DNA from: Calothrix sp. CSU_2_0
GTDB lineage: Bacteria > Cyanobacteriota > Cyanobacteriia > Cyanobacteriales > Nostocaceae
DNA length: 57,459 bases
Direction: 5' to 3'
NCBI GenBank assembly: GCA_012034595.1
Contig: JAAUPE010000029.1
Span: 1 to 57,459, forward strand
The notes below the pieces were generated by a model. It was given only the letters and a program-made list of their open reading frames with translations. It was not told the DNA's origin and did not search any database. The translations under genes and the position numbers were made by a program. This document shows positions 27,836-37,960 of this stretch, one piece after another; position 1 is the stretch's first letter, and each line of letters begins with the position of its first letter.

Positions 27836-27997
27836 TTACACAAAATTAAGTGATGAAACTCTTACCCAGACTTGAAACTCGTGTATAAATAATTCTGCAC
27901 GATTACTTAATGCTGCCCTTTTTATACGGTTATGTACCTGATGCCATAGTTCTGGTTGCTCCAAATCTGGGTTCATCCCCGGAAATGGATTTTGCAT
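27836..27997 (-). pseudogene. DUF4058 N-terminal remnant
   Basis: The 53-codon frame starts MQNPFPGMNPDLEQPELWHQ, the conserved opening of DUF4058 family proteins (normally about 250 residues). After VHNR it diverges and ends in an AT-rich ACAAAATTAATT repeat. It is a short gene fragment, ending before the ABC ATPase gene. Confidence 0.6.
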
Positions 27998-28021
27998 AGC
28001 TTATACCAAGACCTACTAATT

Positions 28022-29317
28022 CTATAGTAGCGGTAATGTTGGGAAAGTTTTGGGATAGATTGCCAATTCAGTATCTGGGTCGAAAAAGTGCATTTTTTCC
28101 GGTGTAATTGACAACCAAATTTTTTCACCGATTTTCACATTTCGATCTGGTGGAATTCTGACTTGTAGAGAATTAGTCAAAATCGCTTTCCGCTCAATCC
28201 CAGTAATAATTAATTGGGCAGAAAAATAAGTGTCATTACCCAAATTCTCAACTAACTCGATTTGTACGGGTAAATTTTTATTTGCAGGGACACCCACCGT
28301 TAAATGTTCCGGACGAATCCCTAAAATTAACGTACATCCATCGTATTTCTGCAACGCACTACTCCAAACCTCCGGTAATGTCATACGGAAATCACCATTA
28401 GTAATTAATTGGGGTGCATGAAATTTTACCGGAATAAAATTCATTGGTGGAGAACCAATAAACTCAGCCACAAAACGATTTGCTGGACGATTATAAAGTT
28501 CTAGAGGTGGTGCAACCTGCTGTAGCTGTCCTTGATTTAAAATTGCGATGCGATCGCCCATTGTCATCGCTTCAGTTTGGTCATGGGTGACATAAATTGT
28601 CGTTGTTTCCAATTGACGCTGCAACTTGACGATTTGAGCGCGAGTTTCCGCACGCAATTTGGCATCTAGGTTCGATAGCGGTTCATCCATGAGAAACACT
28701 TGGGGATTCCGCGCGATCGCACGTCCCAATGCTACCCTTTGTCTTTGTCCCCCCGATAGTTGTTTGGGTAATCTATTTAATAAACCTTCTATTTGTAATA
28801 ACTCTGCAACTTTCTTGACTCTTTGGGAAACAGATTTCTCCTTCTCAGAAATATATCGCAGTCCTTTGGGTAATTTTCGAGTGATTCCCACGAGCAAATT
28901 TTCTCCAAATTGGGAAAATTCATTTGCTTCAACCGCTTCCCCTGCCATTGTCCGACGACGCAACCCAAAAGCGATGTTATCGTACACCGTCATGTGGGGA
29001 TAAAGCGCGTAATTTTGAAACACCATCGCAATATCACGTTCCTTTGGTGGCAAATTATTCACCAAGTTGTCACCAACCCAAATATTACCCCCAGTCATGG
29101 TTTCCAACCCAGCAATTATCCGCAATAAAGTACTCTTACCGCAGCCAGATGGTCCAACCAACACCATAAATTCCCCCGAAGCGACGGTGAGATTTATCCT
29201 TCTCAATACACTTACACCTTCATTTTTACCAGCTTCGGTTTTTTTGTCAGTAGCACTACTTTCCTCTTGACGGTGAGGAAAACTTTTGTAAACGTTCTCT
29301 AAAATAACTTGCGTCAC
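28022..29317 (-). CDS. MalK/UgpC-type sugar ABC transporter ATPase
   Basis: This 431-residue cytoplasmic ATPase has Walker A GPSGCGKST, Q-loop FQNYALYPHMTVYDNIAFGL, signature [15 protein letters not shown], Walker B VFLMDEPLSNLDAKLR, H-loop YVTHDQTEAM, and a C-terminal TOBE/MalK regulatory domain (ILGIRPEHLTVG). It energises import of sugars, glycerol-phosphate or glucosylglycerol-type osmolytes. Compared with family members of about 360-370 residues there is an insert of about 40 residues in the helical domain (after LRRRTMAG, residues about 130-170). There is also a longer linker after the first strand (EESSATDKKTEAGKNEG). No permease is adjacent. Such shared ATPases can serve several permeases. 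Confidence 0.9.
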   Translation of the reverse strand: MTQVILENVYKSFPHRQEESSATDKKTEAGKNEGVSVLRRINLTVASGEFMVLVGPSGCGKSTLLRIIAGLETMTGGNIWVGDNLVNNLPPKERDIAMVFQNYALYPHMTVYDNIAFGLRRRTMAGEAVEANEFSQFGENLLVGITRKLPKGLRYISEKEKSVSQRVKKVAELLQIEGLLNRLPKQLSGGQRQRVALGRAIARNPQVFLMDEPLSNLDAKLRAETRAQIVKLQRQLETTTIYVTHDQTEAMTMGDRIAILNQGQLQQVAPPLELYNRPANRFVAEFIGSPPMNFIPVKFHAPQLITNGDFRMTLPEVWSSALQKYDGCTLILGIRPEHLTVGVPANKNLPVQIELVENLGNDTYFSAQLIITGIERKAILTNSLQVRIPPDRNVKIGEKIWLSITPEKMHFFDPDTELAIYPKTFPTLPLL

Positions 29318-29497
29318 GATAAATAGTTAGTTAGGTATTGGGTAATGGTTAGTGATAATAACCAAGAAAATATCAGTAATTCAGCGCTTATAATACACGC
29401 TCCAGGCGGTTAGGAAAAGTAAAAAATAGCTTTGTTGAGAAAATGACTACGAAATAAACGGTAAAGATAAAAACGTAAACAGGGAAGAGGATAGATT

Positions 29498-30744
29498 ATG
29501 ACTACTAATTTAGCTTCCGCTCATGACATTGTAGACGTACAGGATACCGATTGTTGCATTGTTGGTGGTGGTCCAGCAGGAGTAGTATTAGGATTATTAC
29601 TGGCAAGACAAGGAATTTCTGTAAAATTGCTAGAAGTACACAAAGACTTCGATCGCGATTTTCGAGGGGATACAATTCATCCTTCGGTGATGGAAATTAT
29701 GGAAGAATTGGGTTTAGCAGAGAAATTATTACAACTCCCCCACAGCAAACTTAGAACTCTCACCCTACAAACCGAGCAAGAATCTGTACCAATCGTAGAT
29801 TTTCAACAACTGAAAACCCACTTTCCTACATTACCGTAATGCCGCAAGCGCGTTTTTTGGAGTTTATTAGCCAAGAAGCGCAAAAATACCCAAATTTTCA
29901 ACTAATTATGGGGGCAAATGTCCAAGAATTAATTGAGGAAGATACTACTATTCGTGGTATCCGCTATCGAGGACATGGTGGTTGGCATGAAATTCGCGCT
30001 TTATTAACCGTTGGTGCAGATGGTCGAAATTCACGAATCCGACAGTTAGCTGGTTTAGTACCTGTAAAAACCTCCCCACCAATGGACGTATTGTGGTTCC
30101 GTATTCCCCGCAAACCCGACGAACCGAAAGGATTAACTGGTCGTTTTGGTAAAGGTCATATTCTTGCAATGCTCGATCGCGATGATGAATGGCAACTTGG
30201 TTACGTGATTCCCAAAGGTGGTTATCAAGATTTGCGAACTGCGGGGTTGGAAGCACTACAAAAATCGATTGTGGAAGTAGTACCAGAATTCAGCCAACGC
30301 ATCCATTTATTACAAAGTTGGTCACAAATTGCTTTCCTTTCTGTCGAATCAAGTTGTCTGAAAAAATGGTATCTTCCCGGACTATTATTAATTGGTGATG
30401 CAGCCCATGTAATGTCGCCAGTTGCAGGTGTGGGAATTAATTATGCCATTCAAGATGCTGCTGCCGCAGCAAACACCCTTAGCACACCCTTAAAAGCTAG
30501 AATCCTTAAAGTCAGTGACCTATCAAAAGTACAGCGTCAACGGCAGTTACCTACACGCATTATCCAAGCATTTCAATCATTTATTCAAGAAAGAATATTT
30601 TCCCGTGCTTTGAACTCGCAGCAGTTCCAACCTCCTGCTTTTCTGCGTCTACCATTCCTCCGCAATCTCATTGCCCGATTAATTGGTTTTGGCGTTTTTC
30701 CAGTACATCTAAACAAAAGTAATCAAAAGGAGCAACAAGCTTAG
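29498..30744 (+). CDS. FAD-dependent monooxygenase (UbiH/PHBH-like), frameshifted
   Basis: The gene appears as two frames, 29498-29839 and 29839-30744. The first carries the FAD Rossmann motif CIVGGGPAGVVLGLLLARQG. The second carries the internal DG motif TVGADGRNSRIRQ and the GD motif LLLIGDAAHVMSPVAGVGIN. Inserting one T near 29828 gives FPYITVMPQARFL and joins them into about 415 residues, the usual length of the family. These enzymes hydroxylate aromatic or polyketide-like substrates with NAD(P)H and oxygen; the actual substrate is unknown. The region overlapping the break is well conserved, so this is one gene with a single-base deletion (error or recent mutation). No pathway genes adjoin. 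Confidence 0.85.
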
Positions 30745-31070
30745 GTGCAGGTGGAATTGAACTTAACTTCTATGAAGAAACTTTAATCAAATGATAATTA
30801 GGGCTTGCTGCTGCTAAATCATCAGATAAATTGAGTTTCGGGCGATCGCAATTTTGAGTTAAGCGCTTATTGCCTCTTCTACGGTCTAAAAAATGCGGGG
30901 ATTCCAAAGAGATATGTTTGAGCTTTTTCTTGCCACAACTCGGCAGTTTTCTCACCAGTGCAACCATTCACAGGATAACGAATCAAACATGTCAAAACCT
31001 CGATTATTATGGTATATATTTAATCACGGTATTCCGACTAATAAACCGTAGATTATGAAGGTGATTAACC
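30745..31070. other. Intergenic upstream of cysA
   Basis: No clear gene is seen. Minus-strand frames between about 30890 and 31030 (containing CLIRYPVNGCTGEKTAELWQ) look like a decayed coding fragment, but I cannot identify it. Confidence 0.4.
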
Positions 31071-32087
31071 GTGGGCATAGTAGTAGAGAGCGTATCGAAG
31101 CAGTTTGGCAGTTTTCAAGCGGTAAATGACGTTAATTTAGAAATAGAAAGCGGTTCTTTGGTGGCTTTATTAGGACCATCCGGTTCCGGTAAATCTACTT
31201 TGCTACGGTTAATTTCCGGATTGGAACTACCCGATCGCGGCAGAATTTTACTGACTGGCAAAGATGCGACATACCAAAGTGTGCAGGAACGGAACATTGG
31301 ATTTGTCTTTCAGCACTATGCTTTATTTAAGCATTTGACGGTCAGGCAAAACATCGCTTTTGGCTTGGAGATTCGCAAAGCCAAAAAAACCAAAGTCAAA
31401 ACTAAGGTTGAAGAATTGCTCGAATTAGTCCAATTATCTGGATTAGGAGACAGATACCCATCGCAACTTTCAGGTGGACAAAGGCAAAGAGTGGCTTTAG
31501 CAAGGGCATTAGCAGTAGAACCAAATGTGTTGTTGTTAGATGAACCATTTGGGGCGCTTGATGCGAAAGTTCGCAAAGACTTACGTGCTTGGTTGCGTCG
31601 ATTGCACGATGAAGTACATGTTACTACAGTTTTTGTCACCCACGACCAAGAAGAAGCGATGGAAGTTTCCGACGAGATTGTGGTGATGAATAAAGGCTGT
31701 GTCGAACAAGTGGGAACACCTGCGGAAATTTACGACCATCCCGCTTCAGCATTTGTGATGAGTTTTATTGGACCAGTCAACGTACTGCCAAGTTCATCGA
31801 ACATTTTCCAGCGAAATGGCTTCGATTCAGCAAATCCAGAAATGTTTCTCCGTCCCCAAGATATCATTGTAGATACTAGTCCCAACGGTACAACCGTACC
31901 TGCAAGGGTGAGTCGGCTAATCCATCTAGGTTGGGAAATTCAAGCCGAATTGACATTAGAAGATGGACAAGTGATGACTGCTCATTTATCACGCGATCGC
32001 TTTGATGAGTTGAATTTAGAACCGCAGCAAAAAGTTTACGTGAAGCCAAAGGATGCAAAATCATTCCCTCTTTATTATTCAATCTAG
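31071..32087 (+). CDS. cysA: Sulfate/molybdate ABC transporter ATPase CysA
   Basis: This 338-residue ATPase has the opening [20 protein letters not shown] typical of CysA, Walker [11 protein letters not shown]-loop [15 protein letters not shown], signature [15 protein letters not shown], Walker [14 protein letters not shown]-loop [11 protein letters not shown] and a C-terminal TOBE domain ([10 protein letters not shown]). The start is a GTG at 31071. It powers sulfate (or molybdate/thiosulfate) uptake through CysT/CysW, neither of which is nearby. The gene is isolated, which is unusual for sulfate transport genes but seen in cyanobacteria. Confidence 0.9.
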   Translation: MGIVVESVSKQFGSFQAVNDVNLEIESGSLVALLGPSGSGKSTLLRLISGLELPDRGRILLTGKDATYQSVQERNIGFVFQHYALFKHLTVRQNIAFGLEIRKAKKTKVKTKVEELLELVQLSGLGDRYPSQLSGGQRQRVALARALAVEPNVLLLDEPFGALDAKVRKDLRAWLRRLHDEVHVTTVFVTHDQEEAMEVSDEIVVMNKGCVEQVGTPAEIYDHPASAFVMSFIGPVNVLPSSSNIFQRNGFDSANPEMFLRPQDIIVDTSPNGTTVPARVSRLIHLGWEIQAELTLEDGQVMTAHLSRDRFDELNLEPQQKVYVKPKDAKSFPLYYSI

Positions 32088-32113
32088 TAATCTGTCGAGA
32101 ACTAATTGACGGT

Positions 32114-32187
32114 TGTAGAGACAGCGAAGTTGCCGGACAGAATCTTCTGTCCCGGCACATTCGCGTAGCAATGCTACCTCTCTACAG
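32114..32187. repeat. Nested palindrome TGTAGAGA...TCTCTACA
   Basis: The outer arms GTAGAGA/TCTCTAC enclose an inner hairpin CCGGACAGAA/TTCTGTCCCGG and TAGCA/TGCTA, i.e. one palindrome inserted in another. It lies just past cysA and may also terminate its transcript. Confidence 0.7.
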
Positions 32188-32373
32188 GATTGTGGATGCA
32201 TACATAACCGTCAAAATAAAATTGACAGACTACTAGGTTAATTTAAAATTAATTTTACAAACCAGAACCCGGTGTCTAGTAATTTTGCGATCGCTCTTAA
32301 AAATGGTTTGGTAATAAAAACGAAGATAATTTGATTGAAAACCTAGCCGTATAATTTTAATGCAAAGAGGTTT

Positions 32374-32988
32374 TTAAAAATCTAAATTATCGATCAATTC
32401 CTCTAAAGCTGATTGTTTACTATCTTCAGCTAAATTATCAAACACTTTCTTTAAAAGTTCCGGAGACGCATTTTTCATAAACCAATCATCACCGGGATTT
32501 TCTTGAATATTTAAAAAATATTTTAAACGTTCTTCAATCGCTTCCTTATCAGCTTTATCTATTTGTCCAATTCTATTTAACCAATCTCCGTTTGCATCTT
32601 TAAAACAATTTGTGTCAACAGTACAAATCTGATGAATCAAAGCAAAAGACTGTTTATCAAGTCCATTTCTCGCAGTTGCATTAATTGGATAAGCTGTTGG
32701 TAAACCTTTATCCTTTTCTCGCGTACTTGAAGTTAAGGGAATTACAGTAAAAGTTTCTATATAATTGAAATCATCTTGGAGTTTATCGGATGTCCAAATA
32801 ATATAAGGGTGTTCCCCACGAAACACCCTACTAGAATTAATTATTTGCCTGCAAGAAGTTGTTTTACAAGATATTTCACCCGGTTCATCCAAATGATAAA
32901 TGTGATAATGACCGAGTTTACAACGAAGGGATACGCGGTAGGGATTTATGAAATATATCCAACCCTGTCTAGGTTTCTTTCCAGTCAC
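32374..32988 (-). CDS. PemK/MazF-like toxin
   Basis: This 204-residue protein has a core matching the MazF/PemK ribonuclease fold: RQGWIYFINPYR (first strand), RGEHPYIIWTSD, FTVIPLTSSTREKDKGLP, GLDKQSFALIHQICTVD and a final helix WLNRIGQIDKADKEAIEERL. About 40 residues are inserted between the first strand and HPYIIW, containing SCKTTSC, and about 35 residues extend the C-terminus. Both make it longer than the usual 110-130 residues. It begins 9 bases downstream of a Panacea-domain gene, so the pair is predicted to be a toxin-antitoxin operon. mRNA cleavage is inferred from the family. Confidence 0.75.
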   Translation of the reverse strand: MTGKKPRQGWIYFINPYRVSLRCKLGHYHIYHLDEPGEISCKTTSCRQIINSSRVFRGEHPYIIWTSDKLQDDFNYIETFTVIPLTSSTREKDKGLPTAYPINATARNGLDKQSFALIHQICTVDTNCFKDANGDWLNRIGQIDKADKEAIEERLKYFLNIQENPGDDWFMKNASPELLKKVFDNLAEDSKQSALEELIDNLDF

Positions 32989-32997
32989 TTGATAATC

Positions 32998-33480
32998 CTA
33001 ATCCAACTCACTTATTAATTTTTCTCTTTCAGTTTGTAGATTCAGTCTTACTTTTTCTTCCGGTTTATGCTTATCCTTAACCTCAAGCATGGGAGCAGTA
33101 TTATACACATAATCTAATAACTGCCTGATTTTTTCTTGACCTGCTCCTGCCCATTCTCTTCTAATATTATCAAGCATTAACTTCAGACTTTGAGGTAATT
33201 GTAAATCCTCAACATTACTCGCTTGACTACCAAGTCTAATTAACGTAGCATTTCCATTTGAATCTACTGCAATCTCTTTCCCATTCATTTTACCCAAAGC
33301 AGCATCTATATCTTCATGCCAGGGACCAAAACTATAATAATACCAATCCAATTCAGTAAGTTGCTTACCAGTCCATTTAACAGAATAAAGGTCAGCCAAA
33401 TACAAAAACTTAATTAATTGTGTTTTGGTAATATTACCTTTTGTCGCGTAGACAAAGTATTTTATAAGTTTGTCCAACAT
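32998..33480 (-). CDS. Panacea-domain (SocA-like, DUF4065) antitoxin
   Basis: This 160-residue protein has the Panacea pattern ITKTQLIKFLYLADLYSVKW, then LTELDWYYYSFGPWHEDIDA. Panacea proteins are the antitoxin half of many two-gene toxin-antitoxin systems and can pair with unrelated toxins. It is encoded first, 9 bases before the PemK-like gene on the same strand, the usual antitoxin-first order. The C-terminal 60 residues are charged (EVKDKHKPEEKVRLNLQTER) and could be the toxin-binding part. The assignment is by motif pattern. Confidence 0.8.
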   Translation of the reverse strand: MLDKLIKYFVYATKGNITKTQLIKFLYLADLYSVKWTGKQLTELDWYYYSFGPWHEDIDAALGKMNGKEIAVDSNGNATLIRLGSQASNVEDLQLPQSLKLMLDNIRREWAGAGQEKIRQLLDYVYNTAPMLEVKDKHKPEEKVRLNLQTEREKLISELD

Positions 33481-33794
33481 CGCTCTTTACTCTTCATCTA
33501 GCTTAAGTATAGGTGGATATAAAAAAACAAAATACAACAATTATTGTGCTAAACGGTATTACTTACTTTCCCATAATTTCCAGCAAAATCCAGCATTAAA
33601 AATTTGCGAAAACTCGCGAGTAGTTATTTTGTACTATTCCGTACTAATATATTAGGGCAAAATCAAAGCGATCGCATTCTAAATTTACAAAAACTTTACA
33701 GATGCGCGATCGCAATATTTTTCTTTTGTATCAACTAATTACCGATACAACCATAGCAAAGACGTTCCATCGGAACGTCTCTACTTAAAAATCT
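33481..33794. other. Intergenic between hgdD and the toxin-antitoxin operon
   Basis: AT-rich, with two HIP1 sites. A GACGTTCC/GGAACGTC palindrome at 33760-33784 next to the hgdD stop may serve as its terminator. No gene is seen. Confidence 0.5.
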
Positions 33795-36045
33795 TTATCG
33801 TGTTCCTCTGAGTGTCACCGCTCGTTGTATATCTGCTAAAGCACGGTTGTAATCCAAAATGGCGCGAATTCGATTGCCTTCAGATTGGGTCAAATCGTTT
33901 TCTGCGGCAATAACTTCGGTTTGGGTTCCCACACCAGCTTGGAAGCGCAAACGTGCCAACCGTAATGATTCCCGCGCTTGTTCGAGGGCTGTATTTGCCG
34001 TTTGTACGTTCTCCAAATTCGATTGCAATTGTGAGAAAGCTTCCTCAACTTCAAACCGAATGGTATTGCGCTGGTTGGCAAAATTAGTTTCGGCAATCTC
34101 AATATTTCGACTTGCTTGTGCAGCTCTTGCCCTTGATGCACCACCATCGTACAAGTTTAAGCTTGCCCTTACCCCCACCGAATAACCATCAGTGACGGAA
34201 ATTGCATCGTTAAATTGGTCGAGTAATTCGTAATTAGCAATTAAGTTGATTTGTGGACCAAGTTGTGATAATGCTTGTCGTCGTTGTTGTTCGCTAATAT
34301 TGCGTTGAGCTAGCTGTTGTTGCAGTTCTGGTCGGTTTTGCAGTGCTTGGATGATACTCTGTTCGAGGCTTTGGTTCCATAAACCAGCAAGTCCCACCGG
34401 GTCAGCCGCACTCAAGTTAACTGTTTGCGGTATGCTCAATAACACAGCTAGTCGTCGCCGTTCAATTTGTCGCTGCGATCGCGCGTTAGTTAAATTTTGC
34501 TGGGAATTTGCTAAGTTTACTTGAAACCGCAACACATCAAATCTAGTTCCCACACCAGCTCTTTCCAGCGCTAGAGCATCACACAAACTCGCTTGGGCAT
34601 TAGTTACGGCTGCTTGACTAATTCGTGTCTGTTCGTCGGCTTCTTGGAGTCTATAATACTGGGTTGTGACGGTTTGACGAATCTCCTCTGATTGAATTTC
34701 GAGGTTAAATTCGTTTGCTTTGACCTGTTCTTCAGCTTGCCGAATTGTGGCTGTGCGTCTTCCGGATGTGAATAAACTGTAACTCAGTTGTGCGTCACCC
34801 GTAAATGCAGTACTTGGGCTGTCTCCCTGAATTTGGTCTCGAAATGCTGGTGGTGTGTTTTGAATTTCCCTTTCGACTCCGAGTTGTCCTGATGATGATT
34901 GTCCACGATTAATTGTCGCATTTAAGCTCAAATTCGGTAACAATTCCGCTTGTGCTTCTCGCAATCCCGCACGGGAGCGTTCTAGTTCCAGCAATGCCAC
35001 TTGCAGTTGTTTGTTATTGCGTCGTGCTGCTTCTAATGCCTGATTTAATGTAACTGGCTGCGTTCCTTGAACTCGCTCTTCTTCCTGTTTACGATTTTTT
35101 TCCTCTTCTTGTTTGCGTTCTTCTTCCTGTGTTTTCGGTTTGTTGGGGAAACATTGTAGTGGATTCAGGTTCTCCCTGGTTGGGGTTGAGGGAAGTCGCA
35201 CTTCTTCCGGTTTGGTGGGAAATTGTAGTGGATTTGGATTGGAATTGAGGTATGCAGGCAGTTGTCCCCCAGTTGTTGTGGTTCGGGGTTGGGATGTTGG
35301 TTTTTGGTTTTGTGCGACCTTTAATACATCTGCTTGTCTCCCTAAAAACTGCGATACTGTCGGTAGTTGAGTCTGGGGCTGTTTATTTGTTACTTTTTTT
35401 GGTTTTTTCCTTAACTGCTGCAAAGAATCAGCTAATGTGTGTTTGTAACTGTTAACTGGAATTGCAGTTGCTTTTTTTTGGCGATCGCATTCAAATTTGC
35501 TAAATGTTGAGCGACTAAGCTTGGCTTCACAACCCGTTCTTTAACATTGACCGATTGTGGAGTGTATGTAGTGACATTTGTCAAGGTGTTTTTTGCGATC
35601 GCATTAGCCAAATCTTGCCCAAATAAACTAGTCATCGACGAACTTGTATCTACGAGGTTGAAATCGGCAAAGTTGATTGATGTTTTGCTTATCGGATTGA
35701 ATAGTCCATGAATGCGATCGGCTAATCCAATCTCGACTTGCTGATTTATTACCTTTGGGACATAAGTGTTTTTATATACAATTGACTGTAAGCTGGGTTC
35801 TTGAGCTAAATAAATCGGCTTTAAACATTAGCCGAAACATCAGTCTGAGAAGTCACTTTGCGCGAAATAACAAAATTCCAAAAATCGAAATTTGCTTCTT
35901 CAACCTGCACAGAGTCAGCAAAGCTGGGCTGGATACCTAGCAATGTGACAGTAACTCCAGGCAATAAACTATAAAATAAATATTGACCTTTCACCGCGTT
36001 CCTCACACAAAAAAATAAGCGGCTTAAAACCGTTATCCCACGCAT
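33795..36045 (-). CDS. hgdD: TolC-family outer-membrane efflux protein HgdD, frameshifted
   Basis: Spread over three frames. A signal peptide starts at Met 36045 (MRGITVLSRLFFCVRNAVKG to PSFA). A middle part reads LKPIYLAQEPSLQSIVYKNT through NLNAIAKK. The main part carries a Pro/Gln-rich spacer and then the two OEP domains (TLNQALEAARRNNKQLQVAL; SEGNRIRAILDYNRALADIQ). One extra T near 35825 and one extra A in the A8 run near 35472 (minus-strand sense) join everything into about 750 residues. In Anabaena the gene after kaiC is, to my knowledge, hgdD (alr2887), the TolC partner of DevBCA in heterocyst glycolipid export and multidrug efflux. Same position and architecture here. Confidence 0.85.
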
Positions 36046-36068
36046 AAAAATATAACACGATGCTATCT

Positions 36069-37634
36069 TCAAGCGTCGGGATTTTCTTTATCTTGGAAAC
36101 TTCTAACTATCCGCGATAACTCTGTCTTTTCGTCAACGCTAACGCGAGTCGGGGCACCACTGATAATTCGTTCATAATTTCGGAAGGAATCCTTAATTTC
36201 TGGTCCATCCGCAGTTATATTGTATTCTCTAATACCTTTATCGTGCCAAGAACCACGCATTTTAAAGACGTTGATGGCTCTTGCCATTTCACCGCGAATC
36301 TCCACATACTGCAACATCAAAATTGTGTCAGTAATGGTGGAAATATGCGAATCGGTAATCGAATGCGAACCCATAAATTGGTCTGTTGTGTTTGTAAAAA
36401 AGCCAGTAATTTCTTCCTGTTTAGCATAACCTGTGACACCAATTACAAACTGACGAAAAGCATTATTACTAACTCCCCGTGCCATTGCTGACAGCGAGTC
36501 GATCGCAATTCTCGAAGGTTTAAATTCGCTAATTTCCGACTTAATGATTTGCAAATGGTCTTCCAAACCTGTAGATTCAGGATAAGTACAAATTATTTTT
36601 AATAAACCTTGGCGTTCCAATTCTTCAAAATTAATTCCCCAGGAGGAAGCATTTCGCGATAATTGCGCTCGCGATTCTTCATAAGCAAATAATATTGCTC
36701 GTTCTCCTCTAGTACAACCATTTTGTAAAAATTTACTCACTAATAGGGTTTTACCAGTACCAGTCGCACCAGTAACCAAAATAATTGAATCTTTAAAAAA
36801 TCCACCTCCACACATCTCATCTAAGGTTTCGACTCCCGAAGATACACGGACATTGGAAGAACGTTGTGTTAGACGCATCGCTCCTAATGGGAAGATATTC
36901 ACACCGTCGTTAGTGATGGTAAAAGGATATTCCCCTTTCATGTGGGTTGTCCCACGCAACTTGAGAATTTCGATTGTGCGTCGTCTGCGTTCTCCTTCCA
37001 AAACGTTACGCACAATTACCACGTTATCGGAAACAAATTCTTCTACCCCAAATGATGCAACTGGACCATATTCTTGACTACGTTCGGTGGTAATAATCGT
37101 TGTTACATCAAGTAATTTTAGTCTGGCTACAAGACGAAAAATTTCGCGACGGACAACTCCAATTGCTTCGTATTGTTGAAAAACTGCGGTAATTGAGTCA
37201 ATGGAAACCCGCTTTGCTTTGTATTTGCGAATAGCATATTGTAAACGCTCAATTAGTGCTGATAAGTCGAAGTTACCGACAATATCTTGACCTTCGGGAT
37301 CGGGGGAAGCATCGAGGATAAATAATTTGCCTTCCTCAATTAGACTTTGTAAATCCCAACCAAATATATGAGCATTTTTGATAATATCGCTGGGTGATTC
37401 TTCAAAAGTTACAAACACTCCTGCTTCACCGAAGCAACTAATTCCGTTGTAGAGAAACTGGAGTGAGAATAATGTTTTTCCAGTTCCCGAAGTGCCGCTT
37501 ACTAGGGTGGTTCTACCGCTAGGTAATCCCCCATGACTAATGTCGTCAAACCCTTCAATCATTGTGCGAATTTTTTCGACACCTCCAATTCTAGGTGTTT
37601 TTTCTTGCCCTTGTATTAGGTCGATTTCACTCAT
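36069..37634 (-). CDS. kaiC: Circadian clock ATPase/kinase KaiC
   Basis: This 521-residue duplicated RecA-like clock protein has the CI domain with Walker A GTSGTGKT (residues 47-54) and catalytic pair FEES. The CII domain has Walker A GATGTGKT (about residue 290) and YEESRAQL. The autophosphorylation pair Ser/Thr lies in SHISTITDT (about residue 430), and the A-loop/C-terminal tail GAPTRVSVDEKTELSRIVR is the KaiA-binding end. All features of a functional KaiC are intact. It is third in kaiA-kaiB-kaiC; the downstream hgdD signal-peptide start lies 23 bases beyond its stop. A 101-bp repeat lies in its leader. Confidence 0.97.
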   Translation of the reverse strand: MSEIDLIQGQEKTPRIGGVEKIRTMIEGFDDISHGGLPSGRTTLVSGTSGTGKTLFSLQFLYNGISCFGEAGVFVTFEESPSDIIKNAHIFGWDLQSLIEEGKLFILDASPDPEGQDIVGNFDLSALIERLQYAIRKYKAKRVSIDSITAVFQQYEAIGVVRREIFRLVARLKLLDVTTIITTERSQEYGPVASFGVEEFVSDNVVIVRNVLEGERRRRTIEILKLRGTTHMKGEYPFTITNDGVNIFPLGAMRLTQRSSNVRVSSGVETLDEMCGGGFFKDSIILVTGATGTGKTLLVSKFLQNGCTRGERAILFAYEESRAQLSRNASSWGINFEELERQGLLKIICTYPESTGLEDHLQIIKSEISEFKPSRIAIDSLSAMARGVSNNAFRQFVIGVTGYAKQEEITGFFTNTTDQFMGSHSITDSHISTITDTILMLQYVEIRGEMARAINVFKMRGSWHDKGIREYNITADGPEIKDSFRNYERIISGAPTRVSVDEKTELSRIVRSFQDKENPDA

Positions 37635-37760
37635 TGTTTAACACTTAAAAAGAGGTTTATAACCAGTTCTGCGATTTTATTTATTGTTGGTTATTTGTGA
37701 TTGCTTAATTTTAACTTCGTTATTATATTATTAAATTTTAGATAAAATCACAATTGCTCA

Positions 37761-37861
37761 TACCAATTCCAATAATGATTACAATACATCCAACGGTAGA
37801 GACTTAGCAGTGCTACATCTCTACAAATATCTATCCGTCGCGTTGTTTTTTGAAATTGGTA
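37761..37861 (+). mobile_element. 101-bp MITE-like element, copy 2, between kaiB and kaiC
   Basis: TACCAATTCC...AAATTGGTA, 101 bases, flanked by the direct triplet TCA (37758-37760 and 37862-37864). It has the same length and is the inverted counterpart of 23100-23200. It occupies about a third of the 326-base kaiB-kaiC spacer and could place a hairpin (GTAGAGAC...TCTCTAC) in the transcript. Confidence 0.88.
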
Positions 37862-37960
37862 TCATAATCATACATTGAACATTATCGATCAAGTATTAAT
37901 CAATTATTTATAAAGTATTCTTCAATCTGCTTTGATTTTTCATTTCCTATTACTAATTAG

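Noticed and set aside
30770-30967. 65-codon minus-strand frame upstream of cysA
   Set aside because: Composition looks coding in parts but frames change and no family is recognised; treated as a possible decayed fragment only.
32776-33018. 80-codon plus-strand frame over the PemK-like gene
   Set aside because: Antisense to the toxin; codon pattern follows the toxin frame, not this one.
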